A stretch of DNA of 64,000 nt from Chitinophagales bacterium. Its GTDB lineage: Bacteria > Bacteroidota > Bacteroidia > Chitinophagales > Saprospiraceae. Numbering within the stretch: the stretch's first letter is position 1; each line of letters begins with the position of its first letter. Shown here in pieces: positions 51,389 to 59,982 of this stretch. Both the position numbers and the translations under genes were made by a program. The notes under the pieces are model-generated. The model did not search any database. It saw nothing but the letters and a program-made list of their open reading frames with translations, and was not told the DNA's origin. The stretch lies in the NCBI GenBank assembly GCA_013299105.1, contig JAAFJY010000005.1, forward strand, positions 187,013 through 251,012. Reading direction: 5' to 3'.

Positions 51389-52573
51389 CTACTTCCCACA
51401 CTGGTAAGGTCCCAAAGCCTTGTTGATGTTCTTAAAATCATTGGCCGCGTCGATATTCGCAAAGCGTAGGCCTTTTTCAGGCTGTTCAATGCAAATGTTC
51501 ATCGGGTTGGGGCCTTTGGGGCGCTGGTCGTCGTGGATGCCATCGTACAGGAGGTCTTGCGGGCTGCCTTTGAAATACACGTTGACCATTTTACCAAAAT
51601 CCTTGCTCAGGTCGGGCAGGGCTTTTTTGCGCTCAAACTTGTTGTTGCGAATTTTAATATCGTAAGCAAAAGGGTCGTATTTTTCGTCCTTCCACTTCAA
51701 CTGGGTAATTTGGTAACTGGCGATGGCCAGGCCCATTGTCTTGTGCTGAAGGATTTGATTGTCATACACTTCCACATCTTTGGCGGCCAGCAAAATCATG
51801 CCCGTGCCGGGGGCCACAATGCCCACGATATTGCCTTCGGGGGCGAAGTTCTTGTGGTTGTTGCCGATCACTTTGTTGCGGTACACTTTGCAGGTTTTGC
51901 CATTGCCAGCGGGCAGGTCGGGCAGGTCGAAGACCAAGATCCCACCCGTGTTGTTTTCGGCGCGGCAATCGTACACTTCTGAATTGGTGCAGTTTTCGAT
52001 TTCGATGCCCGCCACATTTTCGTGCGCATAGCTGTTGCGCACGATCACCTCGCTGCTTTGGCCCACGTAAATGCCTGCATCTGAGGCGAAGGCGGCTTCG
52101 CAATGTTCGATCAATACGCCTTTGCAGGCCACGGGGTACAGGCCATAGCCGCCATTGCTGGCCTTGGCCCCGCCGCTCCAGGTGGTTTTTAGGCGGCGCA
52201 TGGTCACGTTTTTAGCGTCTTGCACCTTGATGGCATCGCCCTTGGTATCCTGGATGGTCAAGTCTTGGATGGTCACCGAATCGGCGGTGATTTTCAGGCC
52301 CTCGGCACCTGCTTTTTGTCCCAAAAACGAAAGGATGGTTTTGTCGCGCCCCGCTCCTTGGATGGTTACGCGGGGCACGCCGTCGAGCGAAAGGGGGCGG
52401 TCAAAAAAATAAGTCCCCGCCGGAATTTTGATCACATCGCCCGGCTTGGCGTCGATGAGCTGGGTTTGCAAGTCGTTGTACAACTGCGTATTGATTTCAC
52501 CTGCAACGGCAGGTTTTTCGTTTTTGCAGGAAAAAAGGAGGGATAAGATGCTGCAAGCAAGAAGATAGCGCAT
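51389..52573 (-). CDS. Parallel beta-helix lipoprotein, partner of the SO_2930-type cytochrome
   Basis: A 394-residue lipoprotein (signal MRYLLACSILSLLFSC with lipobox LFSC). The body is a right-handed beta-helix of about ten coils: PGDVIKIPAGTYFFDRPLSL, VTIQDLTIQDTKGDAIKVQD, VIVRNSYAHENVAGIEIENC, SEVYDCRAENNTGGILVFDL and others, typical of carbohydrate-binding or lyase-like folds. The pairing with the diheme cytochrome is conserved (the SO_2929/SO_2930 arrangement). TATATTTG at 52602-52609 is a good promoter core. An upstream in-frame extension to 52756 is low-complexity and is rejected. Confidence 0.85.
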   Translation of the reverse strand: MRYLLACSILSLLFSCKNEKPAVAGEINTQLYNDLQTQLIDAKPGDVIKIPAGTYFFDRPLSLDGVPRVTIQGAGRDKTILSFLGQKAGAEGLKITADSVTIQDLTIQDTKGDAIKVQDAKNVTMRRLKTTWSGGAKASNGGYGLYPVACKGVLIEHCEAAFASDAGIYVGQSSEVIVRNSYAHENVAGIEIENCTNSEVYDCRAENNTGGILVFDLPDLPAGNGKTCKVYRNKVIGNNHKNFAPEGNIVGIVAPGTGMILLAAKDVEVYDNQILQHKTMGLAIASYQITQLKWKDEKYDPFAYDIKIRNNKFERKKALPDLSKDFGKMVNVYFKGSPQDLLYDGIHDDQRPKGPNPMNICIEQPEKGLRFANIDAANDFKNINKALGPYQCGK

Positions 52574-52601
52574 GAGAGTTGAGTGGTTGAGAAGTGGCTT
52601 C

Positions 52602-52609
52602 CAAATATA
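52602..52609 (-). promoter_or_regulatory. Candidate promoter core TATATTTG of the beta-helix/cytochrome operon
   Basis: Perfect TAnnTTTG on the minus strand, with TTGT about 20 nt upstream as -33 element; leader of about 25 nt. Confidence 0.5.
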
Positions 52610-52891
52610 GCTTAGGGTTTTGAAGCGCAACAAGTTTGAGCGCTTATTTTTTAAGGCAAGGTAGTTTTTGGGCTTGTTTTTCGATTTGGGTTGGGGTGCT
52701 TGCTCAAACTGGAGGGGTGGAATTAAGGGGAAAGGGATGGCTTTGGGTTGAGCCATGTGCTGGATTGTGGGAATGAGGTGGGTTTTGTTGAAAGCTTGGT
52801 TATTGTTGGTGAGGGGTTGGCAGCAGCAAGGGGGGATTGGGATGTTGGTGGACAGATATTTTAGGACAAGTCACAAGTCAACAAGACACAT

Positions 52892-53035
52892 TTCTATTAA
52901 GCAAAGGTGGTTTATTTATTACCGTTTTTATTAACATAATGAATTGATTTTCAGTGATTTGTATTTTTTTATTAAGCAGAAATCTCGTTTTTTTAAAAAA
53001 AACCGATTTATTTTACCGCATTTTGCTTAATAGAA
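52892..53035. promoter_or_regulatory. TTCTATTAAGCAAA inverted sites upstream of rhamnose cluster
   Basis: TTCTATTAAGCAAA (52892-52905) is perfectly inverted at 53022-53035; a third, partial copy TATTAAGCAGA stands at 52970-52980. The right site is centred about 70 bp before the predicted transcription start, an activator-type position. A sugar-responsive regulator (AraC/RhaR type) is a reasonable guess, but no such gene is in the window. Confidence 0.5.
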
Positions 53036-53088
53036 TGAGTATTCCACCCCCCATGACAGCCAAGGACAGTATTTCCCCCTCCCCACCG

Positions 53089-53096
53089 TAGCTTTG
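53089..53096 (+). promoter_or_regulatory. Candidate rhamnose cluster promoter core TAGCTTTG
   Basis: Perfect TAnnTTTG match 19 bp before the first rhamnose gene. There is no TTTG at -33, which fits a promoter needing an activator. Confidence 0.5.
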
Positions 53097-53115
53097 CCTC
53101 AAAGCAATACCAAAA

Positions 53116-55251
53116 ATGTCCAAGATCACCACCCAAACCTACCAACACGTCAGTTATTTGTGGGATGAAGCCAAGGCGGCGTCTCTGGCAGGCGATGAAG
53201 TTGCCTTGTTTTTGTACCGCTCCAACCTGCTGGGCGCGGATCTACGCCTGACCAATTATGGCGGGGGCAATACTTCGGTGAAAATTACCGACCAAGACCC
53301 CCTCAGCGGCAAACCTGTGGAGGTGATGTGGATCAAAGGCTCCGGTGGAGACATTGGTACTTTGAAAAAATCGGGCTGTGCGGCCTTATATATGGACCGT
53401 TTTTTATCCCTCGAAAACGTTTATCCCGGCTTGGAGCGCGAGGATGAAATGGTGGAATTGTTCAACCATTGCATTTTTGACCTCAACTCCAAGGCACCCT
53501 CAATCGATACTCCCCTGCATGGCTTTTTGCCGTTCAAGCACATCGATCACCTGCACCCCGACGCGGCCATCGCCATCGCCGCAGCCAAGGAGGGCAAAAA
53601 AATCACCGAAACCCTGTTCAATGGCGAAATTGGCTGGGTGGAATGGCAGCGCCCCGGTTTTGACCTGGGCCTCAAGTTACGCGATTGCCTGCACGAGGCG
53701 GCTGGCCGTGGCATCCAACTCAAGGGCATCATGCTGGGCTCGCATGGCTTGTTCACCTGGGGCGATACGGCCTACGAAAGCTACGTCAACACCTTGGACG
53801 TGATCGAAAAATGCGCCCAATACCTGGCCGATCATTATGGCAAAACCCGTCCGGTATTCGGCGGCCCAATCCGCGAGAGCCTGCCCGCTGAAAAGCGCAA
53901 GGTCCAAGCCGCTGCCCTGGCCCCTATCCTGCGGGGTTTTTGCTCGGCTTTCCGCCCGATGATTGGCCATTTTACCGACGATGAGCGGGTATTGGAGTTC
54001 ATCAACTCCGCCGACTTGGGCAAACTGGCCCCAATGGGTACTTCTTGCCCAGACCACTTCCTACGCACCAAAATTGCGCCATTGGTCTTGGATTTGCCTG
54101 CTGAACAGGATTTGAGCGATGCCAATGCCATCAAAGCACAACTTGCCCCCGCCTTCGAAGCTTACCGCCAACAGTATGCTGCATACTACGACAAGTGCAA
54201 GCACCCCAACAGCCCGGCCATGCGCGACCCCAATCCGGTGGTGATTCTCTATCCGGGCGTGGGCATGTTTACTTTTTCCAAAGACAAACAAACCACCCGA
54301 GTCGCCGCTGAATTTTATACCAACGCCATCAATGTGATGAAGGGCGCGGAGGCCATTTCTTCCTACACCGCCCTACCCCACCAAGAAGCTTTCAACATCG
54401 AATACTGGTTGCTGGAAGAGGCCAAACTACAACGCATGCCCAAACCCAAACCCCTCACTGGCCGAGTGGCCCTGATCAGCGGCAGCGGCGGTGGGATCGG
54501 CAAAGCCATCGCCAAAAAATTAGCGGAAGAAGGTGCTTGTGTGGTACTCAATGACCTCGATGCTGGCCGCGTAGCCGAGGCGCAGCAAGAATTTGAACAA
54601 ACGTTTGGCCGTGATACCGCCTCGCAAGTGCAGATGGACGTGACCAATGCCGCCTCGGTTCAAGCCGCAATGGACGCCGCTGCCCTGGCTTTTGGCGGGG
54701 TCGATATCTTGGTGAGCAACGCGGGCATCAGCATTTCCAAACCCCTGCAAGACCACAGCCTTGAAGACTGGGATCGCCTGTACGACATCCTGGTGAAAGG
54801 CCAGTTTTTGCTCTCGCAGGCGGGGGTAGCGGTGATGCGCAAGCAAGGTTTTGGTGGCGATTTGATCAACATTGTGTCGAAAAATGCCCTGGTAGCAGGC
54901 CCCAACAATGCTGGCTATGGCTCGGCCAAGGCCGCACAGGGCCACCTGAATCGCCTTTTGGCCGCTGAATTGGGTGTCGATAAAATCCGGGTCAACGCGA
55001 TCAACCCCGATGCCGTGATTGCCAACTCGAACATCTGGGCAGGCGGCTGGGCCGAAGGACGCGCCAAAGCTTATGGCATTACGGTGGAGGAACTACCAGC
55101 CTATTACGCCAAGCGCACCCTACTCAATGAAGTGATTTTACCTGAAGACATTGCTAATGCCTGTTTCGCTTTGGTAGGCGGCTTACTGTCCAAGTCAACT
55201 GGCAACATGTTGAATGTGGATGGAGGCATTGCAATGTCGTTTGTGAGGTGA
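53116..55251 (+). CDS. Bifunctional rhamnulose-1-phosphate aldolase / short-chain dehydrogenase
   Basis: A 711-residue fusion. Residues 1 to about 430 are a class II (Zn) aldolase: GGGNTSVKI, HGFLPFKHIDHLHPDA (metal His) and LGSHGLFTWGD. Residues about 445-711 form an SDR: ALISGSGGGIGKAIAKKL (GxxxGxG), LVSNAGISISKPL and catalytic Tyr/Lys in AGYGSAKAAQGHL. Known proteins of this layout (RhaEW type) split rhamnulose 1-phosphate into DHAP and L-lactaldehyde and oxidise lactaldehyde to lactate. It is the first of three rhamnose genes; the next starts 459 bp later. Confidence 0.93.
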   Translation: MSKITTQTYQHVSYLWDEAKAASLAGDEVALFLYRSNLLGADLRLTNYGGGNTSVKITDQDPLSGKPVEVMWIKGSGGDIGTLKKSGCAALYMDRFLSLENVYPGLEREDEMVELFNHCIFDLNSKAPSIDTPLHGFLPFKHIDHLHPDAAIAIAAAKEGKKITETLFNGEIGWVEWQRPGFDLGLKLRDCLHEAAGRGIQLKGIMLGSHGLFTWGDTAYESYVNTLDVIEKCAQYLADHYGKTRPVFGGPIRESLPAEKRKVQAAALAPILRGFCSAFRPMIGHFTDDERVLEFINSADLGKLAPMGTSCPDHFLRTKIAPLVLDLPAEQDLSDANAIKAQLAPAFEAYRQQYAAYYDKCKHPNSPAMRDPNPVVILYPGVGMFTFSKDKQTTRVAAEFYTNAINVMKGAEAISSYTALPHQEAFNIEYWLLEEAKLQRMPKPKPLTGRVALISGSGGGIGKAIAKKLAEEGACVVLNDLDAGRVAEAQQEFEQTFGRDTASQVQMDVTNAASVQAAMDAAALAFGGVDILVSNAGISISKPLQDHSLEDWDRLYDILVKGQFLLSQAGVAVMRKQGFGGDLINIVSKNALVAGPNNAGYGSAKAAQGHLNRLLAAELGVDKIRVNAINPDAVIANSNIWAGGWAEGRAKAYGITVEELPAYYAKRTLLNEVILPEDIANACFALVGGLLSKSTGNMLNVDGGIAMSFVR

Positions 55252-55710
55252 TATTCAGCGATGTAGAGCATTCAAAGCTCTCATGACGTTGACTTTTTGA
55301 AGTACGACTTACGACTTACCAGTGATGACTTACGAAGTTGGGGCTCGCTGGGGAGATTTGAGGAATCTTTTGCTTTCGTTTGCACGGATCAGAGCAGAGG
55401 AATGAATTTTGCCTACCATAAAAGCATGATTCGGAGCCATACTTCGTAAGTCGTAAGTCAAAACAAACCACCTCTAAAACCGTCATTCCCAAGCATGATT
55501 GGAGTACCTTTGACAAGCCCTTAATTCACATTCGCCAATGTGGATAATGGGTGAAATTCATTGATTTTCAACCATTCATGAGGCAAGGCAAACCGAAAAC
55601 TGTGAATTTAGAAGTCTCTGATCGTCCAAACGATTGCTTAGCTCACCTAAAATCTTGCCAGCGCCCCCACTCATAACCCCCAACTCATAACTCATAATTA
55701 ACACCCAACC
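55252..55710. other. Intergenic region with terminal-inverted-repeat element
   Basis: No gene is seen in 459 bp. It contains TGACGTTGAC (55283-55292), a 154-bp element with 14-bp inverted ends (55306-55459) and an ACTCATAA stutter at 55670-55700 before the isomerase start. Confidence 0.55.
55306..55459. repeat. MITE-like element with 14-bp perfect inverted ends GACTTACGACTTAC
   Basis: Left end 55306-55319, right end 55446-55459. The inner side also has CTTACGAAGT (55327-) and ACTTCGTAAG (55441-55450), so the ends are themselves composite. It lies between two rhamnose genes without a coding frame. Confidence 0.55.
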
Positions 55711-56985
55711 ATGCAAATAACGGCCCATCAACTCGCCAATCACAATACCGACCATGCGGCGCAACACCAGCGCAGGTTGGACCACGCTCGTGCCGAAATT
55801 CCACAAGCCGAGCAAATCATTCAGCGTTTGCAAGATTTTCAGATTGCGGTGCCATCCTGGGCTTTGGGTACGGGAGGTACGCGTTTTGGCCGCTTTTCGG
55901 GCGGCGGAGAGCCCCGCAACCTGGTGGAAAAAATGGAAGACGTGGGGCTTCTGCACAGTCTGACCCGTGCTGCGGGCAGCATTTCCCTACACATTCCCTG
56001 GGATATTCCGGAAAACTACGCGGCCATACGGGCTTTGGCGGCTCAATTGGGCCTCCAGTTCGACGCGGTCAACTCCAATACTTTTCAAGACCAGCCTACG
56101 CAGGAACTGAGTTACAAATTTGGCTCGCTCCAACACACCGAGCGGGCCGTACGCCAGCAAGCGATAGATCACAACATGGAGGTGATTCGACACGGGGTAG
56201 CGCTGGGCTCCAAGTCGATCACCATTTGGCTGTCAGACGGCTCTTGTTTTCCGGGGCAACTCAATTTCAGGCAGGCTTTCCAGCGCACCCTGGAGGGTTT
56301 GCAGGCCATTTACGCGGCCTTGCCCGCCGACTGGAAAATGTTTGTGGAGTACAAGGCTTTTGAGCCCAATTTTTACTCCATGACCGTAGGCGATTGGGGT
56401 CAATCCTTGTTGTATGCCCAAAAACTAGGCCCGCAAGCTTACACCCTCGTGGACCTGGGCCACCACCTGCCCAATGCCAACATCGAGCAAATCGTGGCCC
56501 TTTTGCTGATGGAAGGCAAGCTCGGAGGTTTCCATTTCAACGACTCCAAGTACGGCGACGACGACCTCACCGTAGGAGCCATCAATCCCTACCAATTATT
56601 CCTGATTTTCAACGAACTGGTAGAAGGCATGGACACCCGGCACATGGATCACGCCAGCGACCTGGGTTGGATGATCGACGCCTCGCACAACGTCAAGGAC
56701 CCGCTGGAAGACCTCTTGCAATCGCTCGAAGCCATTCGCCTGGCCTACGCCCAAGCCCTCTGTGTGGACCAACAAGCCCTGGACCAAGCCCGCCAAAACA
56801 ATGACGTAGCCCAGGCGCAAGAAATTTTGCAAAATGCTTATCGCACCGATGTCCGCCCCTTGTTGGCCGAAGCGCGTTTGCGCTCAGGGGGGGCTTTGCA
56901 ACCTGGTGCGCTATTCCGCGAGTTGAAAGTAAGGGAGCAGTTGATTGTTGAACGCGGGGCTAAAACGGTTGCCACTGGACTGTAA
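55711..56985 (+). CDS. rhaI: L-rhamnose catabolism isomerase (TIM-barrel sugar isomerase)
   Basis: A 424-residue protein of the length of the L-rhamnose isomerase group found in Pseudomonas stutzeri and rhizobia. Metal-site motifs are FVEYKAFEPNFY (Glu), LVDLGHHLPNANIEQ (Asp/His), GGFHFNDSKYGDDDLTVG (His, Asp) and MIDASHNVKDPLEDL. It converts L-rhamnose to L-rhamnulose. The context (aldolase before, kinase after) supports rhamnose over other sugars. Confidence 0.88.
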   Translation: MQITAHQLANHNTDHAAQHQRRLDHARAEIPQAEQIIQRLQDFQIAVPSWALGTGGTRFGRFSGGGEPRNLVEKMEDVGLLHSLTRAAGSISLHIPWDIPENYAAIRALAAQLGLQFDAVNSNTFQDQPTQELSYKFGSLQHTERAVRQQAIDHNMEVIRHGVALGSKSITIWLSDGSCFPGQLNFRQAFQRTLEGLQAIYAALPADWKMFVEYKAFEPNFYSMTVGDWGQSLLYAQKLGPQAYTLVDLGHHLPNANIEQIVALLLMEGKLGGFHFNDSKYGDDDLTVGAINPYQLFLIFNELVEGMDTRHMDHASDLGWMIDASHNVKDPLEDLLQSLEAIRLAYAQALCVDQQALDQARQNNDVAQAQEILQNAYRTDVRPLLAEARLRSGGALQPGALFRELKVREQLIVERGAKTVATGL

Positions 56986-57028
56986 TAGTTGTTAGTTGTT
57001 AATGGTTAATGGTTAGTTGTTAGTTGCC
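56986..57028 (+). repeat. Seven-base-period tract (TTAGTTG/TTAATGG)n
   Basis: TAGTTGTTAGTTGTTAATGG and continuing heptamers begin the base after the isomerase stop; the tract is the complement type of those at 30137 and 33516. It is followed by GCGTTACGTTGACTGACC. Confidence 0.8.
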
Positions 57029-57112
57029 AGCGTTACGTTGACTGACCGTGGTTGGGGGCCTACAGGCCACGCTTGTGGTGGGTTTGAGATTTGGTTATGT
57101 CGTGGTCAACGT

Positions 57113-57392
57113 GCGGTTGGAAATCCGCAAGATAGAGTTTGGAGTGTGCAAGTGTGAGTTCGAATGTGGGGCTTCGAGCTTTAACTTTCGTCTCCGATCA
57201 ATTGAAAACGGGGTTTCTTCACACGCACACCCAAACTAACACACCCAAACCCAATTTCATCCGTGTTCCACAAAAAAGCCTGCGCAGCAGGCCAAAAAGA
57301 AAAACATCAGTGTGCTAAAAATATCCTCGCGCAGCGAGGCCGCAACAGCAACGCAGTTGCGAAAAGAAACCTTTCTCCGTGGCTAGTAAAAC
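57113..57392 (+). repeat. Composite dispersed element, copy C
   Basis: Plus-strand order: GTTGGAAATCCGCAAGATAG, a GTGTG/CACACC core with TCAATTGAAAACGGGG, CAATTTCATCCGTGTTCC, hairpins CCTGCGCAGCAGG and CCTCGCGCAGCGAGG, ACGCAGTTGCGAAA, AAACC and CCGTGGCTAGTAAAACAC. It reaches into the leader of the kinase gene and includes a GTG triplet at 57379 that could be mistaken for its start. Confidence 0.8.
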
Positions 57393-57402
57393 ACTTGAGC
57401 CG

Positions 57403-58680
57403 ATGCCAGCCAAAGTAAGCGTGATTGCCATTTTTGACATTGGCAAAACGAACAAAAAACTCTTCCTTTTTGCAGAAAACTTCCAGATCGTTTGGGAGAA
57501 AAGCGACCATTTGCCCGAAACCCAAGACGAGGACGGCGACCCTTGCGAAGACTTGAGCGCCCTTAGCCAGTGGGTGCTGGCCGCTTGGGCCGAGGTGCTG
57601 GCCTTGCCCACTTATGCCATCCGGGCGGTGAATTTCTCGGCTTATGGGGCAAGTTTGGTGTACGTGGATGCCACTGGAAAACCTGTGGCACCTTTGTACA
57701 ATTACCTCAAACCTTTCCCCGAAAATTTACTGGACGAATTTTACCAAAAATATGGCCCCGCAGCTGACTTGGCCCGCGAAACCGCCTCGCCCGCCCTGGG
57801 GCATTTGAATTCCGGCCTGGGTCTGTGGCGCATTCAACAGCAACAGCCTGAATTGTACCAGCGGATTGCTTATGCGCTGCACTTGCCACAATTCTTGGCG
57901 TTTTTGTTGGGCGCTCCAGCTTGTACTGACCTTACCAGCGTGGGTTGCCACACCATGCTTTGGGATTTTGAAAAAAACGATTACCACCGCTGGGTCGTCG
58001 AAGCGGGGATTATCGAAAAGTTTGCCCCCTTGAAAACAGGTAAGGAGACTTGGCAAAACGAAGCAGGTCTTCGGATCGGGACGGGACTGCACGACAGCTC
58101 AGCGGCTTTGATTCCTTACTTGGCTTGTTTTTCCGAGCCTTTTGCCCTCATTTCTACAGGCACCTGGAGCATCTCGCTCAATCCTTTCAACAATTCGCCA
58201 TTGACTGCCGAAGAACTGGAGCAGGACTGTCTTTGCTACCTGCAATACCTGGGCGCACCCGTCAAAGCGGCGCGTTTTTTCATGGGTTACGAGCACGACC
58301 GCGCCTGCGAAGCCCTGTCCTTAAAGTTCGGCGCGGCACCTGATGCCTACCAACAAGTGACTTATGATGCCACTTTATTGGATGCACCAGCCCATGATTT
58401 TGCCAGCGCCTACCACCACCTGGTGCGCGATTTGATGGTGCAGCAACAAAAAAGTACGGCCTTGGTTTTGACTGGATCCAAGGTCAAAATGCTCTATGTG
58501 GACGGTGGTTTTGGCAAAAACCCAGTGTTCATGTCGCTTTTGGCGGCGGCTTTTCCCGATTTGGAGGTGTATGCGGCCTCGGTGGCGCAGGCGACGGCTT
58601 TGGGGGCGGCTTTGGTTTTGGCGAAGGAGGGAGTTGAGGGGGTGGTCGAGTTGGAAAGGGTTGAGAGGTTGAGAGGTTGA
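57403..58680 (+). CDS. FGGY-family carbohydrate kinase, probable L-rhamnulokinase
   Basis: A 425-residue sugar kinase. The N-terminal phosphate loop is AIFDIGKTNKK (Asp12, Gly14, Lys15, Thr16) and the adenosine-side motif is LISTGTWSISLNPF. GYEHDRACEAL and the C-terminal LYVDGGFGKNPVFMSLLAAAFP are typical of the family. Position after the isomerase and aldolase genes makes rhamnulose the likely substrate. The ATG at 57403 is preferred to the GTG at 57379, which lies in the dispersed repeat. The last codons (VELERVERLRG) are encoded by a heptamer tract, so the C-terminus may vary among strains. Confidence 0.88.
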   Translation: MPAKVSVIAIFDIGKTNKKLFLFAENFQIVWEKSDHLPETQDEDGDPCEDLSALSQWVLAAWAEVLALPTYAIRAVNFSAYGASLVYVDATGKPVAPLYNYLKPFPENLLDEFYQKYGPAADLARETASPALGHLNSGLGLWRIQQQQPELYQRIAYALHLPQFLAFLLGAPACTDLTSVGCHTMLWDFEKNDYHRWVVEAGIIEKFAPLKTGKETWQNEAGLRIGTGLHDSSAALIPYLACFSEPFALISTGTWSISLNPFNNSPLTAEELEQDCLCYLQYLGAPVKAARFFMGYEHDRACEALSLKFGAAPDAYQQVTYDATLLDAPAHDFASAYHHLVRDLMVQQQKSTALVLTGSKVKMLYVDGGFGKNPVFMSLLAAAFPDLEVYAASVAQATALGAALVLAKEGVEGVVELERVERLRG

Positions 58681-58682
58681 GG
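58650..58682 (+). repeat. Seven-base-period tract forming the kinase C-terminus
   Basis: GTTGGAAAGGGTTGAGAGGT and following GAGAGGTTGAGG overlap the last ten codons and stop of the kinase gene. Confidence 0.7.
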
Positions 58683-58725
58683 AGACGGGGCTTCGAGTTG
58701 GGGTAGGTGATGGAACAGATATCCC

Positions 58726-59907
58726 TTAAACCAAATCCCTAGGATGCATCTCCAAAAACTCCTGCCAAGGCAAACCGCTCTGACCCACCAACAGTATTTT
58801 GTCAGCTTGTGTACGAAAGCGGTCCATGCCTGATGTTTTGCCCTGGATGCCACTTTTTACTTCGATGGCCAGGATTTTATTTTTGATTTTCAATACAAAA
58901 TCTACTTCATAATTGCCCTCACGCCAGTAATAGAGCTCAAGGGCTCCCTCGCGGGCGAGGTTGAGCAGGTGCGCTCCAATCGCAGATTCTACAACCCGGC
59001 CCCACTGATCTGGTTTTTGTACAATTTCTTGGAAATTCAGCTGGCTTTGAGCTGAAATTAAAGCGGTATTGTGTACCTGGAATTTTGGGCTGGACTGTTT
59101 TTGGCGCAACAGGCTACCTGCATATTTTTCCAATCCGCCCAATAATCCCGCCGAATCCAGTAAGTTGAGGTAATGGGCCAGGGTAGTGGTGTTGCCAGCA
59201 TCCTGCAATTGGCCCAGGATTTTGTTGAAAGACACCATTTGACTCGAATATTGACAGCCTGCTTCAAACAAGCGCCGAAGCAAGGCTGGCTTGTCAACCC
59301 TGGTGAGCGACAAAATGTCTTTGGAAATACTGGGTTCAATCAGCGCATTTTTGACGTAAGCTTTCCAACGCTGCTCATCTTCTTCCAGCAGCGCAGCAGC
59401 ACCTGGATAGCCGCCAAACCAAACGTATTGTTCCGCTGAAAAACCAAATGCTGCCGACATTTCGCTGAATGACCAGTGGGGCAGATAAGTCAGCTCGAAA
59501 CGGCCCATCAAGGATTCTGTTAAACCTTGTTGCAAAAGCAGCCGCGAAGAGCCCAAGAGCAGCAACACAATGGGTATGTTTTGGCGGGTATCCGCGTCCC
59601 AATTGGCTTTGACCGTTTCGCTCCAGTTGGGGATTTTTTGGACCTCGTCAATACAAAAAATCAAGGGAACTGCTCCTGCTTGTCGCTGTTTAATGCGGGC
59701 CAATTCCCATTGCTGGTGCAACCAATCAGAAGCGTTGCCGGGCGCATCATCAGCCGAAATATCATAAGTAGCGACCTTGGATTGGTCCAAAAGCTGCCGG
59801 GCCAGGGTCGTTTTACCCACCTGACGAGGCCCAACGATGACTTGGATAAAGCGCCGAGGCTCATCTAACCTTTTTCTTAAATCTTGATAATGAGATCGTT
59901 GGATCAT
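58726..59907 (-). CDS. AAA-family ATPase with DUF4143 domain
   Basis: A 393-residue protein. Walker A is GPRQVGKTTLA (26-36), Walker B is PLIFCIDEVQK (81-91), and LLLGSSRLLLQQGLTESLMGR matches the sensor/arginine part of AAA_14. The C-terminal half is DUF4143, ending in YYWREGNYEVDFVLKIK and LAIEVKSG, a PD-(D/E)XK-like Glu-Asp-Glu-x-Lys layout. Such orphan ATPases are very common in Bacteroidota and their function is unknown. Three contiguous 22-bp dyads lie 9 bp upstream of the start codon. It is convergent with the rhamnose cluster. Confidence 0.9.
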   Translation of the reverse strand: MIQRSHYQDLRKRLDEPRRFIQVIVGPRQVGKTTLARQLLDQSKVATYDISADDAPGNASDWLHQQWELARIKQRQAGAVPLIFCIDEVQKIPNWSETVKANWDADTRQNIPIVLLLLGSSRLLLQQGLTESLMGRFELTYLPHWSFSEMSAAFGFSAEQYVWFGGYPGAAALLEEDEQRWKAYVKNALIEPSISKDILSLTRVDKPALLRRLFEAGCQYSSQMVSFNKILGQLQDAGNTTTLAHYLNLLDSAGLLGGLEKYAGSLLRQKQSSPKFQVHNTALISAQSQLNFQEIVQKPDQWGRVVESAIGAHLLNLAREGALELYYWREGNYEVDFVLKIKNKILAIEVKSGIQGKTSGMDRFRTQADKILLVGQSGLPWQEFLEMHPRDLV

Positions 59908-59916
59908 TTTTTATAT

Positions 59917-59982
59917 TTTACTCAATGCGTTGAGCAAATTTACTCAATATACTGAGCAAATTTACTCAATACGCTGAGTAAA
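59917..59982. promoter_or_regulatory. Three contiguous 22-bp dyads TTTACTCA-N6-TGAGTAAA
   Basis: Units are 59917-59938, 59939-59960 and 59961-59982, exactly 22 bp each. Unit 3 is a perfect dyad (TTTACTCA ATACGC TGAGTAAA); units 1 and 2 differ by one base in the right arm (TGAGCAAA). They begin 9 bp upstream of the AAA/DUF4143 start codon. The 22-bp spacing is about two helical turns, so dimers would bind on one face. An autoregulatory operator is the simplest reading. Confidence 0.7.

Larger units (their letters stand above)
52574..53115. other. Divergent intergenic region between beta-helix gene and rhamnose cluster
   Basis: 542 bp without a gene. It carries the minus-strand promoter (52602-52609), a G/T-rich stretch at 52660-52850, the TTCTATTAAGCAAA sites (52892-53035) and the rhamnose promoter (53089-53096). 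Confidence 0.55.

Noticed and set aside
57379..57402. GTG start for the rhamnulokinase
   Set aside because: The GTG belongs to the dispersed repeat (CCGTGGCTAGT); the ATG at 57403 fits the family N-terminus.
59917..59982. CRISPR array
   Set aside because: The three 22-bp units are contiguous without spacers; they are dyads, not repeat-spacer units.
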